A stretch of DNA of 17,791 nt from DATLYB01 sp964502525 (GCA_964502525.1 CAZCXH010000099.1:1-17791), one strand, 5' to 3'. Positions 7,115-14,996 are shown, counted from the stretch's first letter. Notes: generated by a model not told the origin, from the letters alone. Made by a program: numbers and translations.

Positions 7115-8614
7115 TCATCCTTTCTTCCCTTTTCCAGCAGATTTGTCGAAATCCTTCATCCTGACCAATGCCGCCAGCACCACATAAAAAATGATGCTCG
7201 TTGGAAGCTGTACGATGGAATCCTGCGGATAGTTCGACAGCGCCATCGCGAACACCATCACAAGAAACGCGACATAGTATGCCCTGATCTTATCATTATA
7301 AACACGCACATAATTCCTGATGCCCGTTCGCAGGGCGACAAAAAGCAACGAGCAATAGATCAGCAGCCCTATCCATCCCAGTTCCACCGCAACGCGCACG
7401 AAGCCGCTGTCAGGAGGGAAATTGGCAAGTTCTGAGCCGGGAGTGAAGCGTCTTCCGATATTCCCCGTGCTTCCCAATCCGCCACCTATGGGATGTGTTT
7501 GGATGAATGGCTGAATCTTCTCCTGGTTGGTGAGGCGGGTGTTCATGGAGGCGTCTTTGCCCGGCTTGAAGGCAGACTGGATGCGGTAGATTGTAGGATT
7601 AGAAGTAGGCATCATCACAAACAGCGCGCCCACCATCAGAAAAAAAACAAGACCGGCAATGACGTGCTTTTGCAGCGTCAGTATCGCAAAAAATACAAGA
7701 CCTGCGGGCAGCAGGACGAATGCCGTTCTGGTGCCTGTGAAAGCCATGGCTGAGAACATCAGCAAGCCGCTGATAAAAAGCGCAATCCTTCGCGCTGTTG
7801 AAAAAGGTCCCGCTGCGAGAGCAACGCAGAATACGCCCATGAAAGCCATGAGGATGCCGAACGTGGAAGGGTCGGCTATGAACGAGAATATCCTGATCTT
7901 CCCCCATTGGTAAACAAGCTTGAAGAGGCGCGGGTCGGAGTGAAGCCAGCGCATCTCGAAGCCCGGCAGCCCGATAAATTCCTGATACAACCCATAAAGC
8001 GCAGCCAGCAGCGCAAGGCCGATGATTATATTAATGATGATTTCAATTGTTCTTGCATTATCAAAAGCATACACCGCGATGAAATAAAAAACGGTGACGC
8101 CCGCCATAGCCCTCACCGCGAAAGACCACGCCATCCGTGACTCCGCAACGGGGTTGGCAACGGCAAGAAGATTATACCCTATCCAGATAAGCAGAAAAAT
8201 GCTGATGGGATTGCTGATAAAGCTCCAGTCCCTCGTCCTGATCTGCTGGATGAACATGCCGAAGAACATCACCGAAATCAATATGTCAATGGTCAATCCC
8301 AGCGGCAAGGTTTCCGGCAAAAACTTTTTGAACCAAAGCACAAAAAACGCGGCAAACAATGTGAGAATGATGCCGAATTGAAGGTTGAACAAAACGCCAA
8401 ACAAAACAGGAACGCCAATGATCAGCGCTATCAGCCCGATGGCTGATTCTTTTTCCTGCGTTCCGAGCGCAATGGAAATAAGCAGGGCGCAGCCAACGAG
8501 GAAAACATATCCGAAAGTATTGTTAAGCTTTTCCTTAATAAAAAGCCTATGCAGCAATTCCTTGAAATTGCCTTCCCCTCTCTTGCTTACCGCTTTTGAC
8601 GCTGAACTTTTCAT
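7115..8614 (-). CDS. O-antigen polymerase/ligase family membrane protein (Wzy-like)
   Basis: The 499-residue protein carries a charged cytoplasmic N-terminus (1-30) and about 11-13 membrane segments. The Wzy_C/WaaL family signature is present: IRIFSFIADPSTFG (240-253), FTGTRTA (292-298), a large periplasmic loop with HPIGGGLGST (374-383), and PPDSGFVRVAVELGW (400-414), which corresponds to the family's His/Asn-x-Glu-x-G-x-x-G region. It most likely joins lipid-linked repeat units in the periplasm (polymerase) rather than ligating to lipid A, because a Wzx flippase and Wzz-type regulator lie nearby. Its ATG directly abuts the TAA of the 38-aa gene, so their translation is probably coupled. Confidence 0.88.
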   Translation of the reverse strand: MKSSASKAVSKRGEGNFKELLHRLFIKEKLNNTFGYVFLVGCALLISIALGTQEKESAIGLIALIIGVPVLFGVLFNLQFGIILTLFAAFFVLWFKKFLPETLPLGLTIDILISVMFFGMFIQQIRTRDWSFISNPISIFLLIWIGYNLLAVANPVAESRMAWSFAVRAMAGVTVFYFIAVYAFDNARTIEIIINIIIGLALLAALYGLYQEFIGLPGFEMRWLHSDPRLFKLVYQWGKIRIFSFIADPSTFGILMAFMGVFCVALAAGPFSTARRIALFISGLLMFSAMAFTGTRTAFVLLPAGLVFFAILTLQKHVIAGLVFFLMVGALFVMMPTSNPTIYRIQSAFKPGKDASMNTRLTNQEKIQPFIQTHPIGGGLGSTGNIGRRFTPGSELANFPPDSGFVRVAVELGWIGLLIYCSLLFVALRTGIRNYVRVYNDKIRAYYVAFLVMVFAMALSNYPQDSIVQLPTSIIFYVVLAALVRMKDFDKSAGKGKKG

Positions 8615-8731
8615 TTAAAAAATCACCACCTTTAGAAACACTGCAATCAGAAAGAAAAGGCAAAACAGCGTGGCAAGAACCTGGATGGTCTTGTCCTTTT
8701 GCGAAAGTTGATGTTGTTTTTTAGCCTCCAT
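8615..8731 (-). CDS. 38-residue single-pass membrane protein in the polysaccharide operon
   Basis: A small open frame of 38 codons plus TAA. The product has a charged N-terminus (MEAKKQHQLSQKDKTIQ) and one membrane segment (about residues 18-38, sequence VLATLFCLFFLIAVFLKVV then IF). By the positive-inside rule the N-terminus would be cytoplasmic. The frame fills the space exactly: its ATG comes after a 3-nt gap (GTC) following the acyltransferase TAA, and its own TAA touches the ATG of the polymerase gene. Such packing, the amphipathic-then-hydrophobic profile and the absence of other content argue that it is a real gene. Function is unknown; a helper of the Wzy-like polymerase or an assembly factor is a guess. 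It is in the same frame as the acyltransferase, so read-through of that stop would fuse the two. Confidence 0.72.
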   Translation of the reverse strand: MEAKKQHQLSQKDKTIQVLATLFCLFFLIAVFLKVVIF

Positions 8732-8734
8732 GAC

Positions 8735-9352
8735 TTAGCTTGCTTTCTCCCAGTTTTTAGTTTCAAAGTTGTACCGCTTGATGATCCTTGCCGGATTTCC
8801 TACGGCAATGGAGTAAGCCGGAACATCCTTAGTGACAACGCTTCCGGCAGCCACCACCGAATGTTTGCCGATGGTGACACCGGCTGTTATCACCGCATTC
8901 GAACCGATCCAAACCTCATCCTCCACCTTTATCTCTTTCGTTGTCACTTTCTGCTTGCTGATGGGAACCGCCACATCCTCATACGGATGATTCAACCCCG
9001 ACAGCACAATGTTTTGCGCGAGCATGACATCATCGCCAATCGTTACCGGACCGATTACCACACATGAAATTCCGATGCGCGTCCTGTTTCCGATTCGCAC
9101 GCCCCCTACCCCATTGTTCACGGTTGCAAAATCCTCAATCGTTGAGTCATCTCCCAATTTGAAATCGTTGAACGGCATCACATCCATGCGGGTGCGGTGT
9201 CTTATCAATGAATTTTTTCCTTTCTTATGTTTGAACGGGTTCAGCAACAGTTTCACCCAAAGCCGCGGCCTCGCCTGGTTCTTAGGCGTCAGCATCCACA
9301 AGGCAAGCGCCTTGAGACGCGGGCTGGCTTTGATTGATTCCGTTAATCCCAT
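8735..9352 (-). CDS. Left-handed beta-helix (hexapeptide repeat) acyltransferase
   Basis: The 205-residue protein has an N-terminal helical part (1-60) and hexapeptide repeats from about 67 to 190, such as VRIGNRTRIG (85-94), VTIGDDVMLA (103-112), VWIGSNAVIT (147-156) and VTIGKHSVVA (159-168), ending with the family's GNPARII (185-191). The extended loop contains LNHPYED (120-126), with His122 in the place of the catalytic His of LacA/WbbJ/CatB-type O-acetyltransferases. It probably acetylates a sugar of the repeat unit, from acetyl-CoA, in the cytoplasm. Length is normal for the family. A repeat element precedes the ATG at once (9355-9382), and the 38-aa gene follows after 3 bases. Confidence 0.87.
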   Translation of the reverse strand: MGLTESIKASPRLKALALWMLTPKNQARPRLWVKLLLNPFKHKKGKNSLIRHRTRMDVMPFNDFKLGDDSTIEDFATVNNGVGGVRIGNRTRIGISCVVIGPVTIGDDVMLAQNIVLSGLNHPYEDVAVPISKQKVTTKEIKVEDEVWIGSNAVITAGVTIGKHSVVAAGSVVTKDVPAYSIAVGNPARIIKRYNFETKNWEKAS

Positions 9353-9354
9353 AA

Positions 9355-9382
9355 TCTGTTTACAGTTTGCCGTTTACGGTTA
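9355..9382. repeat. Short dispersed repeat (inverted copy of part of the 5351-5443 element)
   Basis: TCTGTTTACAGTTTG (9355-9369) is the exact reverse complement of 5409-5423, and both copies are next to a GTTTACGG block (9372-9379 here, 5375-5382 there). It lies only 2 bases upstream of the acyltransferase ATG, so it forms that gene's leader. Confidence 0.5.
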
Positions 9383-9440
9383 TTTAATTGACAATCGTAA
9401 CCAGAACTTGAATAATCCGATGTTTTGACCGTTACTAAAC

Positions 9441-9528
9441 GGCAGTTCTAAAAATTGCTCTTTTTATCACCTCACCCCTTCCCCCTCCAGAAGGAGAGAG
9501 GGGAAGTGGTGGAATTTTTAGAACTGCC
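9441..9528. repeat. 88-bp inverted-repeat element abutting a stop codon
   Basis: GGCAGTTCTAAAAATT (9441-9456) and AATTTTTAGAACTGCC (9513-9528) are perfect 16-bp inverted arms. Between them a C-rich stretch (9469-9488) faces a G-rich stretch (9491-9512), so a long imperfect stem is possible. The right end touches the stop codon of the GT4-type gene (9529-9531). A diverged copy of the right arm and its G/C-rich flank occurs at 13233-13271. It may act as a MITE-like or REP-like repeat, attenuator or terminator inside the operon. Confidence 0.65.
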
Positions 9529-10740
9529 CTAAAGGTATCCTTCCACGATTTCCCAAAACATCTTCACACGTCCCGTCCATGAGTTACCTTCCGCTGCTTT
9601 TATACGCAGGTCCTGCGATTTTGGCGAGTCTTCCCTCATTGATTTTTCAATGAATTTTAAAAATTCATCGTGGTCGCTGGCGACATAAGCAACGTCTTTG
9701 AAATCAGCAATATCTTCGGAAAAATTAGTAACCACCACCGGCTTTCCTGTAGCGAGATATTCATTGATTTTCAATGGATAAATACTTTTAGTTAAAGTAT
9801 TACATTGAAACGGGATCAACGCACAATCCGCATGCGCAACGTAGGCGGGAAGCTCCTCTATCTTTTTTGGTCCGGTAAAAATCACGTTGGGCATTTTATC
9901 CAAGCCGGTTTTGATGTGCTCCTCGCTGTCCGTGGGGCCTACCAGCAGCAGATTCCATTCCGCATTAGCCAGGGCAATTTTTCTCAGCAAAGGAAAATCA
10001 ACCCTCGCCCACCCGATGTTGCCCATGTAAAGAATCACTTTGCCGGTGCACCCGGCCAACTCAGGGGGAGTTGGCAAATCACGGTTTTGCGCTGCGCTAA
10101 ACAATTCCACGTCAGCAGCATTCGGCAGGTGAAGGGTGTTGGAATTGATTGCCGCTTTTGATTTCGTCAGCTCTTTGGATGTTGCCAAAACCAAATCCGC
10201 CTTCTTCACCTGTTCATTCTCCAGCCTCACGCCATGCCTGGCGGCATATTTCGCCTGGCTGATGTCATCGCGCGTCTGGTAAACGTAAAGCCGGGGCTTG
10301 AAGTCCGAAGGAAAATTTCTCGCATAAAAAGGATCGAACGAATTGAGGAAAATAAATTTCTTAATCCCGAATTCCCGGATTGTTTTTCTTATGGCGCGAA
10401 AAATAATTTTATCATTCACCGAAGAGACAAGATCATACAGATTTCCCGCAGGAAGAAAATTTGCGGAGAAAACCAGCCTGGGCGCAACAGCAACAAAATT
10501 TTCAGGAAAGCCTTCCGGATTTTTAAATATGCCATTGCCGAAAAGCAGGGCGCCCTTCCGCGATCGGATTTCCGCTGATGATTTTTTCGAAATGAAATCC
10601 TTTACCGTGAACGGATGGTCAACATAAAAAACCCGGTTGCTCTTTGCAAATTCCTTCGCCAGCGAAAGAATGGCGGAAGAATACTGCCCGTCCCACCGCG
10701 ACATGGTGAGTATGATAATATCAATTTCAGGATGATGCAT
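9529..10740 (-). CDS. GT4-type glycosyltransferase (TuaH-like GT-B fold)
   Basis: From ATG 10740 the protein has 403 residues. A GT-B fold is suggested by an N-terminal acceptor half (DIIILTMSRWDGQYSS at 7-22, SKELTKSK near 188-195, PNAADVELF at 206-214) and a C-terminal donor half (GNIGWARVD 240-248, LLLVGP near 264-269, VIFTGPKKIEELPAY 286-300, and NEYLATGKPVV 326-336, which carries the family's Glu and the following GxPVV). It should transfer a sugar from an NDP-sugar to the lipid-linked unit; specificity is not readable. An upstream in-frame ATG at 10770 would add ten residues; 10740 is preferred because DIIILTM then begins the first beta strand. It follows wzx by about 105 bp and ends at a palindromic repeat. 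Confidence 0.83.
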   Translation of the reverse strand: MHHPEIDIIILTMSRWDGQYSSAILSLAKEFAKSNRVFYVDHPFTVKDFISKKSSAEIRSRKGALLFGNGIFKNPEGFPENFVAVAPRLVFSANFLPAGNLYDLVSSVNDKIIFRAIRKTIREFGIKKFIFLNSFDPFYARNFPSDFKPRLYVYQTRDDISQAKYAARHGVRLENEQVKKADLVLATSKELTKSKAAINSNTLHLPNAADVELFSAAQNRDLPTPPELAGCTGKVILYMGNIGWARVDFPLLRKIALANAEWNLLLVGPTDSEEHIKTGLDKMPNVIFTGPKKIEELPAYVAHADCALIPFQCNTLTKSIYPLKINEYLATGKPVVVTNFSEDIADFKDVAYVASDHDEFLKFIEKSMREDSPKSQDLRIKAAEGNSWTGRVKMFWEIVEGYL

Positions 10741-10845
10741 GCCAATCAAATAATGGAACGCGGATAACAAGGATCAGACGGGCTTTCAATAATTTCAATT
10801 ATGCGTGATTATCCGTCCTATCAATGTCATTTGTATTCTGTTTAT

Positions 10846-12210
10846 TTACAATGCCGAACGATGCTGCCCGAACAACTTTCTGACGGCATCAGCAGCATAG
10901 TGGAAACACTGGGCATAAAAATCTCTCGCGTGGATGAGGGTGGCCGAAAATCTCACTCCCAGAATCTTATTGAGAATTACCTGCGCTATCACCATCCTGA
11001 TGGTTGCAGTCGTGAGCGCACCGTAAGCCGCACCGATAACACCAAATTGCGTGATGAACATAAAGTTGAGCGCGATGTTGATGGCTGCGCTTGTCAGCAC
11101 GAAGTATAGGTTTGTTTTCGGATTGCCCATCGAATCGAGGATCGTGCCGAACTGCCGCGCATACGGAATCATCAAACCCGTTATCAGCGCCAGCTTCAGG
11201 ATGGGAATGCTTTCTGCGTAGTCTTTTCCCGCCACGATGAGGATGCCTTGCTCCGCGAAAATCCAGACAACCACAACCGTAGGCAGAATAAGGGCAAGCA
11301 CGATTCCGACAGATTTCTCATACAGGTGCTTGATGGCGGATTTACCCTCAGTAATCGCCCGTTTTGCGCTCTGCGGGAAAACAATTGCGGCCATGGAAGC
11401 CGTTGGCACTTCAACGAGGTTGTTGATGCGGTTGGCGAGATCGAACACGCCTACAGCAGCAGGCGATTTCAGCAGCGAACCGAGCATCCAGTTGCCGATG
11501 AACTTGTAGAGCATGGTGCTGACATTGGTGCCGAGCGTGAACTTGCCGAAATGGAACAGCTTGCCCACCCAATTCCAGTTCAGCTTGCCGGAAACCGCCA
11601 CATATTTTCTTCCGAAAAAGAATGATGTAAACCCTCCGAGCAAAGCCGCAACGACCTGAAACCATGCAAGGCTGATCAATGTGAGACTTGAATCAGTTAT
11701 AAAGAAAACTGATATGAAAATAAAATTGGACGCCTGACGAACGAAATTGCCCCAGAAGTTACCTCGGAAGTCAAAGTTGGCCTGCTGGATGAAAACAAGC
11801 TGCGAAAGAAAAATAAGCGCGACCGTTGTGAGCGCGTAAATCTTCAGCATCTCGTCCAGCGCAGGTGACGCCCACAGACGGCTTAACCAACCCGACAGGG
11901 AAAGAAGAAGGATAACGCTGATTGCCGTCAGCAAAATATTGAGAGCGAGCGATGCGGTGGTGATGGAGCCGTGGTGCTCCTTTTCTTCCGATGCGAGATG
12001 CTTCACCAGCGCATTTTGAATCAAACCGTTGCGCGCCACTTCAATCGTTGACGTGATGGTGACGAACAGCGCGTAAGTTCCGAAATCATCTTTGGAGAAG
12101 AGGCGCAGCAGGAAGAACAACCCGCCAAAGCCGAACAGCATGAATGAAGCCCGCTCCATGAGCGTGTAAGCGGCTGAATTCAACCAATATGATTTCTTTG
12201 AAAAAGGCAA
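10846..12210 (-). CDS. wzx: Oligosaccharide flippase, Wzx/polysaccharide biosynthesis family
   Basis: The 454-residue protein has about 12-14 hydrophobic segments and no soluble domain, as in the MOP-superfamily flippases that move undecaprenyl-linked repeat units across the inner membrane. Typical features are the N-terminal SAAYTLMERASFMLFGF segment, the FGTYALFVTITSTIEVARNG region (about 43-62), and repeated positive residues in cytoplasmic loops. Length is normal. It is the first gene of the polysaccharide operon on the minus strand, with a Wzy-type polymerase and three glycosyltransferases in the neighbourhood, so a Wzx/Wzy-dependent pathway is likely. The end (HYAADAVRKLFGQHRSAL) is amphipathic and cytoplasmic. 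Lipid-linked substrate is unknown. Confidence 0.87.
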   Translation of the reverse strand: MPFSKKSYWLNSAAYTLMERASFMLFGFGGLFFLLRLFSKDDFGTYALFVTITSTIEVARNGLIQNALVKHLASEEKEHHGSITTASLALNILLTAISVILLLSLSGWLSRLWASPALDEMLKIYALTTVALIFLSQLVFIQQANFDFRGNFWGNFVRQASNFIFISVFFITDSSLTLISLAWFQVVAALLGGFTSFFFGRKYVAVSGKLNWNWVGKLFHFGKFTLGTNVSTMLYKFIGNWMLGSLLKSPAAVGVFDLANRINNLVEVPTASMAAIVFPQSAKRAITEGKSAIKHLYEKSVGIVLALILPTVVVVWIFAEQGILIVAGKDYAESIPILKLALITGLMIPYARQFGTILDSMGNPKTNLYFVLTSAAINIALNFMFITQFGVIGAAYGALTTATIRMVIAQVILNKILGVRFSATLIHARDFYAQCFHYAADAVRKLFGQHRSAL

Positions 12211-12311
12211 GAGAACGCGGGACTACATTTTAGGCAGATGACCGCAACTCAATTATACTGAAAATCAGGGAGGATGTTGCAGCAATTGCAGATTGCATGA
12301 ACCCCGCCATG

Positions 12312-13088
12312 TTATCTGCAGCAACAATTGTCGAACCACCACCTTATCACCGTGCTGTCGGCTGAAGCGGCAGCATTGGCATGACGGCACATGCTATTCA
12401 CGCATTGGTCAATAGTGCAGGGGTTCCCATCATTGCAATTAAGAGTGTGAACGCAAGAACCGGCAAAGCAGGCATCATCAGTGCAACCGTTGCCATCGCT
12501 GCAATTGATTGACGGGAACAGGCAATTGCCGTTGCTGCATGAGTCGCCTGTGCACGCATTGTTATCATCGCATGTGATGTTTGCGCAATCCTCGATGATT
12601 TGTATCAGCCCGTTTTGCAGCGTGAATGGCACCGGGTTGAAAGTGTTGTCGGTAATCTCAATTAGTGTGGGAGTATTGACGAAAGAGGTAACACCCTGCT
12701 GCCCCGCGCTCCCGACAAGCGTAAGGCGAATGGAGAAAATTACCGTTCCATCAGGAACGGACACGCCAGTCAGATTGGCATCGTTCCAGGAGAAGGTGAT
12801 CCTGCCTATCGCAGCGAAGGTGGTTCCGAAATTAGCTGCATTCATTCCCGGCAAACCGAAGGTTTCCACTTGCACAAAAGATGCAATGGCTGGATCAAAC
12901 TGAACTGTCCCCTGGATGGAGTAAAGGTCGGTGAAGCCATAAACTTTTATTGATAAAACAACCTGTGAGGATGACGTTCCGGAAACACTGTCCATTGATA
13001 ACGTAACCGCATGAGCCGGATGGCTTATTGCAGCCATCATCAACAAAACCACAAAATATCTCATGAAAGATCGGAACAACTTCCCCAT
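12312..13088 (-). CDS. Secreted cohesin-like protein with Cys-rich repeats, possibly truncated
   Basis: The 258-residue product has a signal peptide (about 1-27, ending AHA), then a cohesin-like beta-sandwich (about 28-165: SSQVVLSIKVYGFTDLYSIQ, VQFDPAIASF, GRITFSWND, VIFSIRLTLVG), then Cys-rich repeats of the form C-x-D-x-N-x-C-T-x-D-x-C (168-234). Cohesins bind dockerins in cellulosomes; in Bacteroidota such domains also occur in unrelated surface proteins, so binding is not proven. The C-terminus (after RHANAAASADST) ends in WWFDNCCCR without the T9SS sorting domain seen in many relatives, suggesting truncation by frameshift or stop. It lies 101 bp upstream of wzx in the same direction and could be co-transcribed. 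An ATG at codon 9 is an alternative start. Confidence 0.75.
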   Translation of the reverse strand: MGKLFRSFMRYFVVLLMMAAISHPAHAVTLSMDSVSGTSSSQVVLSIKVYGFTDLYSIQGTVQFDPAIASFVQVETFGLPGMNAANFGTTFAAIGRITFSWNDANLTGVSVPDGTVIFSIRLTLVGSAGQQGVTSFVNTPTLIEITDNTFNPVPFTLQNGLIQIIEDCANITCDDNNACTGDSCSNGNCLFPSINCSDGNGCTDDACFAGSCVHTLNCNDGNPCTIDQCVNSMCRHANAAASADSTVIRWWFDNCCCR

Positions 13089-13232
13089 CTCCGGACTTTT
13101 GGCTTTTAAATTAAATCGGATTTATAAAGATAAGAGCTAAAGCACCACGCGGTTCAGATACTACAATACGAAGTATCATTACCTTGGCAGGTGTTTACTG
13201 GGTGTACGACAAAAATCCAAGTTAACAGACAT

Positions 13233-13271
13233 AGTTCTAAAAAATTCTACCACTTACTCCCTCTTATTCTG
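13233..13271. repeat. Diverged copy of the 9441-9528 repeat arm
   Basis: AGTTCTAAAAAATTCTACCA (13233-13252) and the following pyrimidine-rich bases resemble the reverse complement of 9490-9526, differing by a few substitutions and small gaps. It lies between the divergent cohesin-like and GH28-like genes. The rest of this 265-bp spacer shows no gene; GATACT/AGTATC arms near 13158-13178 form a small hairpin. Confidence 0.5.
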
Positions 13272-13325
13272 AATAACCTACCAAGGGCAATCAGTAGCTG
13301 CTGATCTGGTCTCCCATCTTCTTCC

Positions 13326-13332
13326 TATTTTG
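13326..13332 (+). promoter_or_regulatory. Possible -7 element TATTTTG before the GH28-fold gene
   Basis: TATTTTG lies 21 bases before the ATG at 13354, a plausible distance for a short leader. It matches the motif seen before the 578-aa membrane protein and co-polymerase genes. No clear -33 TTG is found at 17-19 bases upstream, so the call is weak. Confidence 0.3.
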
Positions 13333-13353
13333 GTGATACTAAATCCCATCGCC

Positions 13354-14967
13354 ATGCGCTTTATTCCAATCTTCGTCCTGCTTGCCCACGTTTCGCTCGC
13401 CCAATTGGTTTTTGATATCAGGAATTTCGGAGCCGTGGGTGACGGCTCCACGGTCAACACCGCAGCCATCCAACACGCTATTGACAGCGCTTCCGCGGTG
13501 GGCGGAGGCGAGGTGCTCATCACCATCGGCACCTACAAGAGCAGCACTATCCGCCTGAAGAGCAACGTGACGCTGCGCATTGATACGGGCGCCACCCTGC
13601 TCGCCATGGGCGCTTACAATGATTTTCCCGATATCCCCTACAGCCGCCCGTCATGGAGCGACACTTATACCAAACGCTCGCTGATTTTTGCGGAACATGC
13701 CGACAACATCCGTCTCACCGGTGGCGGCACCATTGACTGCGGTGGTTATCTGAATGTATCTTATCTCTCCATTCCGGTCAAACAGCGCCCTTTTGGATTG
13801 AGGATCAATGAATGCAACAACATAACGATTGACAGCCTATCGCTGCAAACGGCTCCGCAATGGATGGCGCACATCATGCGCTGCGAAAACGTTTACATTC
13901 ATCACATCTATATTTTTAATCATGGTTTTGCCGCCAATGACGGCATAGATATTGACTGCTGCCGCAACGTACTTATTGAAAACTGTGTGATTGACAGCAA
14001 TGATGACCCGCTGCCAATCAAGACACACAGCGAAGACACATGCCGGGACGTGCTCGTTCGCAACTGCGAGTTCGCAACTTTTGAACGCGCAGTTAAAGTG
14101 GGCAATGAAAGCCAGGGACCTTTAATCAACGTGCGTTTTGAAGACATCACGGTGCGCGAAACCGATTTTGCGCTGAAGCTGCCGCCACAAACTGCCGTTT
14201 ATCTTGCAGTGGCGGATGGCGGCTCGGCCGACTCCATCAGCTTTGAACGCATCAATGTGCTGACGGACTATGATACCCCGATTTTCATCAGGCTGTGCAA
14301 CCGCGGGCTGCATTATGACACGCTCGCCCCTTCTCCCCCTGTTTATTTTCTGCGCAACGTGCTGGTGAAAGATGTCACCTGCCCTGCGAAAACCGTGATC
14401 CCTTCCAGCGTCACGGGCATTCCGGGCTATAACGCAGAAAACGTGCGGCTGGAAAACATCCACATCACCGCACCGGGCGGGGGTGCAGGATCGTCCAATA
14501 TCCCTGAGCAAATCAGCAACCGTCCCGAGAACGATATCTGGGGCGACAGCTTGCCTGCCTATGGATTATATGTGAATCATGTTAATGGATTATCGCTCAA
14601 CAATTTCTGCGTTGATCTGGAAAGCGCGGACAGCCGCAGCAAATATTATTTTGATGACACTGCTGATATGAAAATTGCTGGGGCATGCGATGTTACGTCC
14701 GTTACAGATAACATAATTGATGAATGGAGTGGAATTCACGTGTTTCCGCAACCGGCTCACCAAACCATAAGGATAGAGGGTATTCCTCAAAATGAAGATG
14801 TTCAGCTCAGCGTCACTAACATGCTGGGGCAAACGGTGTTCGTTTATTATTTCAATCATCCTGCCGGCTATGCCGATCTTGACCTGAGCGATTACCTGCC
14901 GTCATTATATGTTTTGTCGGTGAAAAAAGGCAGACAGCAGCATACAGCAAGGTTTATGAAGGAATAG
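13354..14967 (+). CDS. Secreted GH28/pectin-lyase-fold protein with T9SS type A sorting domain
   Basis: From ATG 13354 the protein has 537 residues: a signal peptide (MRFIPIFVLLAHVSLAQ, 1-17), the start of a GH28 fold (FDIRNFGAVGDGSTVNTAAI, 20-39), a right-handed beta-helix to about 440, and a C-terminal T9SS-type domain (about 459-537, with VFPQPAHQTIRI and a Lys-rich end). Polygalacturonases use NTD, DD, GHG and RIK. Here NDGID (195-199) keeps the Asp and NDDP (216-219) keeps the Asp pair, but the GHG site reads ERA (244-246) and RIK reads ALK (273-275). Loss of the His also occurs in some rhamnogalacturonan-active relatives, so it may cut a different uronate polymer or be inactive. The sorting domain predicts export by T9SS to the cell surface. 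A TTG start at 13330 is less likely than this ATG. Confidence 0.85.
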   Translation: MRFIPIFVLLAHVSLAQLVFDIRNFGAVGDGSTVNTAAIQHAIDSASAVGGGEVLITIGTYKSSTIRLKSNVTLRIDTGATLLAMGAYNDFPDIPYSRPSWSDTYTKRSLIFAEHADNIRLTGGGTIDCGGYLNVSYLSIPVKQRPFGLRINECNNITIDSLSLQTAPQWMAHIMRCENVYIHHIYIFNHGFAANDGIDIDCCRNVLIENCVIDSNDDPLPIKTHSEDTCRDVLVRNCEFATFERAVKVGNESQGPLINVRFEDITVRETDFALKLPPQTAVYLAVADGGSADSISFERINVLTDYDTPIFIRLCNRGLHYDTLAPSPPVYFLRNVLVKDVTCPAKTVIPSSVTGIPGYNAENVRLENIHITAPGGGAGSSNIPEQISNRPENDIWGDSLPAYGLYVNHVNGLSLNNFCVDLESADSRSKYYFDDTADMKIAGACDVTSVTDNIIDEWSGIHVFPQPAHQTIRIEGIPQNEDVQLSVTNMLGQTVFVYYFNHPAGYADLDLSDYLPSLYVLSVKKGRQQHTARFMKE

Positions 14968-14996
14968 AAGTCCGGAAGAAATGAGAAGAAAGGTGC

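Noticed and set aside
7037..7435. Plus-strand frame of 132 codons opposite the polymerase gene
   Set aside because: Lys/His/Arg-rich antisense reading of a membrane protein gene; the minus-strand gene has clear family motifs.
9441..9528. CRISPR-like repeat
   Set aside because: It is a single inverted element with one diverged copy elsewhere; no regular direct repeats with spacers and no cas genes.
12230..12298. Minus-strand frame of 22 codons (ATG at 12298) between the cohesin-like gene and wzx
   Set aside because: Too short, no recognisable pattern, and no tight coupling to its neighbours; likely chance.
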